Shown here piece by piece: positions 62,041 to 64,000 of a DNA stretch of 64,000 nt. Both the position numbers and the translations under genes were made by a program. The DNA is taken from the NCBI RefSeq assembly GCF_013371495.1, contig NZ_JABWTA010000001.1, forward strand, positions 2,020,693 to 2,084,692, given 5' to 3'. The notes under the pieces were generated by a model, which was not told the DNA's origin, made no database searches, and worked only from the letters and a program-made list of their open reading frames with translations. Positions within the stretch are counted from its first letter, which is position 1. Every line of letters starts with the position of its first letter. The DNA comes from Altererythrobacter lutimaris. Lineage in GTDB: Bacteria > Pseudomonadota > Alphaproteobacteria > Sphingomonadales > Sphingomonadaceae.

Positions 62041-62619
62041 ATGACCAATACCGCTTCCAACCTTCCTTCGCTCAAGCAAGCGAGCCAGCTGATGCTGGCG
62101 GGTTTTGCAGCGACGGCATTGCTGTTCGCTGGAATTGAACTGCAAGCGCAGGCGATTGCTGGCCACAATTCGAGCGCTCCGGTGACCTACTCAGCCGATC
62201 GCATTGAACTGCAGGATCGACAGAACCGCGTCGTGCTCTCTGGCGATGTGAGGATCGAGCAAGCAGGTCTTACCGTTCGCGCCGCGCGCACCTTGGTAAA
62301 TTATTCCGACTCTGGTGAGCTCAGCATTCAGCGCATCACAGCTGTCGGCGGGGTGGTGGTTACGCGGGGCAATGAAACAGCTCGCGGCGACACGGCGATC
62401 TATGACTTCAATCGCCGCATCATCACAATGGCTGGCAATGTGCGCATCAATCGCGGTGGCGATACGCTGAATGGCGGTCGCCTCGTGATTGATCTGGCTT
62501 CAGGGCTTTCAAGCGTGGATGGCCGCGGTGCACGCTCGTCGCCCGGTGCCGGAGGCGAGAATTCTAGCGGAAGAGTAAGCGGCCGCTTCGCTGTCCCGCA
62601 AAATACCGACAGCGAATAA
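62041..62619 (+). CDS. lptA: LPS export bridge protein LptA
   Basis: A 192-residue periplasmic protein with an N-terminal hydrophobic signal (to about AIAGHN), the OstA-like repeats YSADRIELQDRQNRVVLSGD and TAIYDFNRRIITMAGNVRIN, and a Ser/Gly-rich tail. LptA strands polymerise to carry LPS across the periplasm. Its stop is 16 bp from the convergent sugar transferase. Confidence 0.93.
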   Translation: MTNTASNLPSLKQASQLMLAGFAATALLFAGIELQAQAIAGHNSSAPVTYSADRIELQDRQNRVVLSGDVRIEQAGLTVRAARTLVNYSDSGELSIQRITAVGGVVVTRGNETARGDTAIYDFNRRIITMAGNVRINRGGDTLNGGRLVIDLASGLSSVDGRGARSSPGAGGENSSGRVSGRFAVPQNTDSE

Positions 62620-62635
62620 ATGAACGAGCCAGCGC

Positions 62636-64000
62636 CTAATAAGCGTTGGTGTGTGTGAGCACGCGCAAAGTTTGCAGTACGATCTGGGCATCGCGCGGTA
62701 GCGACCAATTGTTGAGATACTCGAGATCTGCTTGCAAGCGATCAGTCAGATCTTTCTCTTCCTCTGTGCTGCCGCGATGTCCACGAACCTGCGCCAATCC
62801 GGTAAGGCCCGGTTTCAAAGCATGACGCCGCCAGTAGCGGACATCGACTTCCCAGAAGAGCTTATTGTTGGCCCGGCTACCCAGTGCATGCGGACGCGGG
62901 CCGACGATAGACATCTCGCCTCGCAGGACATTGATGAGCTGAGGCAGTTCATCAAGACTAGTCGATCGCAACCAACGGCCAAGACGCGTCACGCGTGTAT
63001 CTTCACGCGCAGTTGAAGCAGCACCATCGTGGTCCAAGCTCTCTTCACGCATCGTGCGGAACTTGAGCATGTTGAAGAACGTATTGCCTCGGCCAAGTCT
63101 ACGCTGGACGAACAACACCTTGCCGCCATCTTCGAGTTTTACAAACAGCGCGACCAACGCCAGCAGCGGAGCGAGCATTATTAACGCAGAACCTGCGACA
63201 ACCACGTCGAAGCCCCGCTTCATGATTCTTGCTCGCATCCCCAGAGGCCCTGTCGAAACCACAAGAGAGCTGCGATCTTGCTGCGGGTAACGCATCACAC
63301 CAAGCGCACCCAGATCATGCACAGGTTCGCTAATGATCTCGCCCTGGATGCCGGTGGACTTTAGCAAGTACGCCCAGTCTTCGCGCCGCTCTTTAGGGCA
63401 CGAAACAACAACCTTATCCTGATTACGCATGACCTTGCCGAGGCGATCGCGCATGAAGGGATCGTGACGCTCAGGTGAGAGACCGGCTTCAGCGGTCGCG
63501 ACAACTTGCGCGCGGGGTAGCCAAAAGCTTGGTCCGCCGTCATCGATAACCAACTCGTTTCGCACCTTTCCGCCCCATGCCCGCTGAAGGAACAAGGACA
63601 AGGCTTTACGAGACGCGATGATCATGACGCCGCTAAGCATCAGACCAAGAGTAAAGGTCACACGAGAAAAGCTCGTATTGGTCTTCAGATAGAAGGCGAT
63701 GAAGTTCAGCAATGCAGCCCCAATCACTAAAGCGACTAATGCTTGCCGGACTGCAAAGCGCCAGTTTTCAAGCGCTCGGGTAGAATACGCCGCGTTATAA
63801 AACGCAATCGTATAAAATATGGGCAGGAGCAGCTGCGCTTGCATCATTGCACGCGCTTCCCACCACACGCCGTTGTAAGCAAAACCTGCTATCGCGTAGC
63901 CCAACAGAATAAGGCCCAGATCCGTGACGAGCATGGCGATATACGCTCGCAAACGACGCCGCTCTAACGAAGGCGCTGAGCGGATCTCTGCATGACTCTT
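62636..64000 (-). CDS. Polyprenyl-phosphate sugar transferase (5' end beyond window)
   Basis: Initiating sugar-1-phosphate transferase for exopolysaccharide or capsule. Five predicted membrane helices lie in the N-terminal half. The C-terminal domain has the family features: KRGFDVVVAGSALIMLAPLL, VLFVQRRLGRGNTFFNMLKFRTM, TSLDELPQLINVLRGEMSIVGPRP and LKPGLTGLAQV. The frame is open to the right edge (SHAEIRSAPSLERRRLRAY precedes the TTG at 63952), so the true start is probably outside. It supplies a lipid-linked sugar, which relates to uppP. Confidence 0.92.
   Translation of the reverse strand, partial: KSHAEIRSAPSLERRRLRAYIAMLVTDLGLILLGYAIAGFAYNGVWWEARAMMQAQLLLPIFYTIAFYNAAYSTRALENWRFAVRQALVALVIGAALLNFIAFYLKTNTSFSRVTFTLGLMLSGVMIIASRKALSLFLQRAWGGKVRNELVIDDGGPSFWLPRAQVVATAEAGLSPERHDPFMRDRLGKVMRNQDKVVVSCPKERREDWAYLLKSTGIQGEIISEPVHDLGALGVMRYPQQDRSSLVVSTGPLGMRARIMKRGFDVVVAGSALIMLAPLLALVALFVKLEDGGKVLFVQRRLGRGNTFFNMLKFRTMREESLDHDGAASTAREDTRVTRLGRWLRSTSLDELPQLINVLRGEMSIVGPRPHALGSRANNKLFWEVDVRYWRRHALKPGLTGLAQVRGHRGSTEEEKDLTDRLQADLEYLNNWSLPRDAQIVLQTLRVLTHTNAY

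Overview
The window reads as chromosomal DNA of a Gram-negative alphaproteobacterium, most likely Sphingomonadales and close to Erythrobacteraceae. This is inferred from protein content and style: TonB-dependent receptor, lptC/lptA, lolA, intracellular PHB depolymerase, PII uridylyltransferase, GltBD, a GGAAC-type general-stress promoter, GC-rich coding sequence and frequent 4-nt start/stop overlaps. I see no rRNA, tRNA, CRISPR array, insertion sequence or phage gene. Nearly all of it is core chromosome. The only stretch that looks accessory is about 48.1-49.8 kb.

Layout. 1-6 kb: an incomplete Glu-Pro-repeat protein with two tandem arrays, lgt, an acyl-CoA synthetase and glnD. 6-12.4 kb: TonB receptor, yggS, a divergent thiE-like gene and ftsK. 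12.5-15.5 kb: a three-gene set of a predicted outer-membrane barrel, a 7TM membrane protein lacking its usual inactive transglutaminase domain, and an ATP-grasp amide ligase. This is the best candidate for a poorly described system. 15.5-22 kb: a minus-strand overlapping set (S9 peptidase, thioesterase, old-yellow-enzyme reductase), then Xaa-Pro aminopeptidase, a VOC protein and a cupin. 22-25 kb: a secreted six-EF-hand protein followed by a two-component system. 25-34.5 kb: HerA-like ATPase, fused pabB-pabC, RluA, arfB, rpmG, lolA, a candidate small RNA, xth, ribA with a degenerate RibB half, a GNAT and two small lipoproteins. 34.5-39 kb: an acyl-CoA catabolic operon. 39-48 kb: ppk2, phhA, a stress-type membrane protein, uppP, M13 peptidase, ABC exporter and phaZ. 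48-50.5 kb: a small orphan gene, a PhyH-type dioxygenase and several intergenic repeats. 50.5-64 kb: thiolase and MaoC hydratase, gltBD, a RodZ-like HTH protein, a DksA-type protein, ung, rnd-lptC-lptA and a sugar transferase that runs off the right edge.

How the parts connect. Carbon-store metabolism recurs: phaZ, two thiolases, two MaoC-type hydratases, an acyl-CoA dehydrogenase, a CoA transferase and an acyl-CoA synthetase. Nitrogen control is represented by glnD and gltBD. Envelope building is represented by lgt, lolA, lptC/lptA, uppP and the sugar transferase. The most striking non-coding signal is a 76-bp near-perfect palindrome present three times, each time between tandem genes just upstream of a start codon. 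Its arms carry paired base changes between copies, so the hairpin itself appears conserved.
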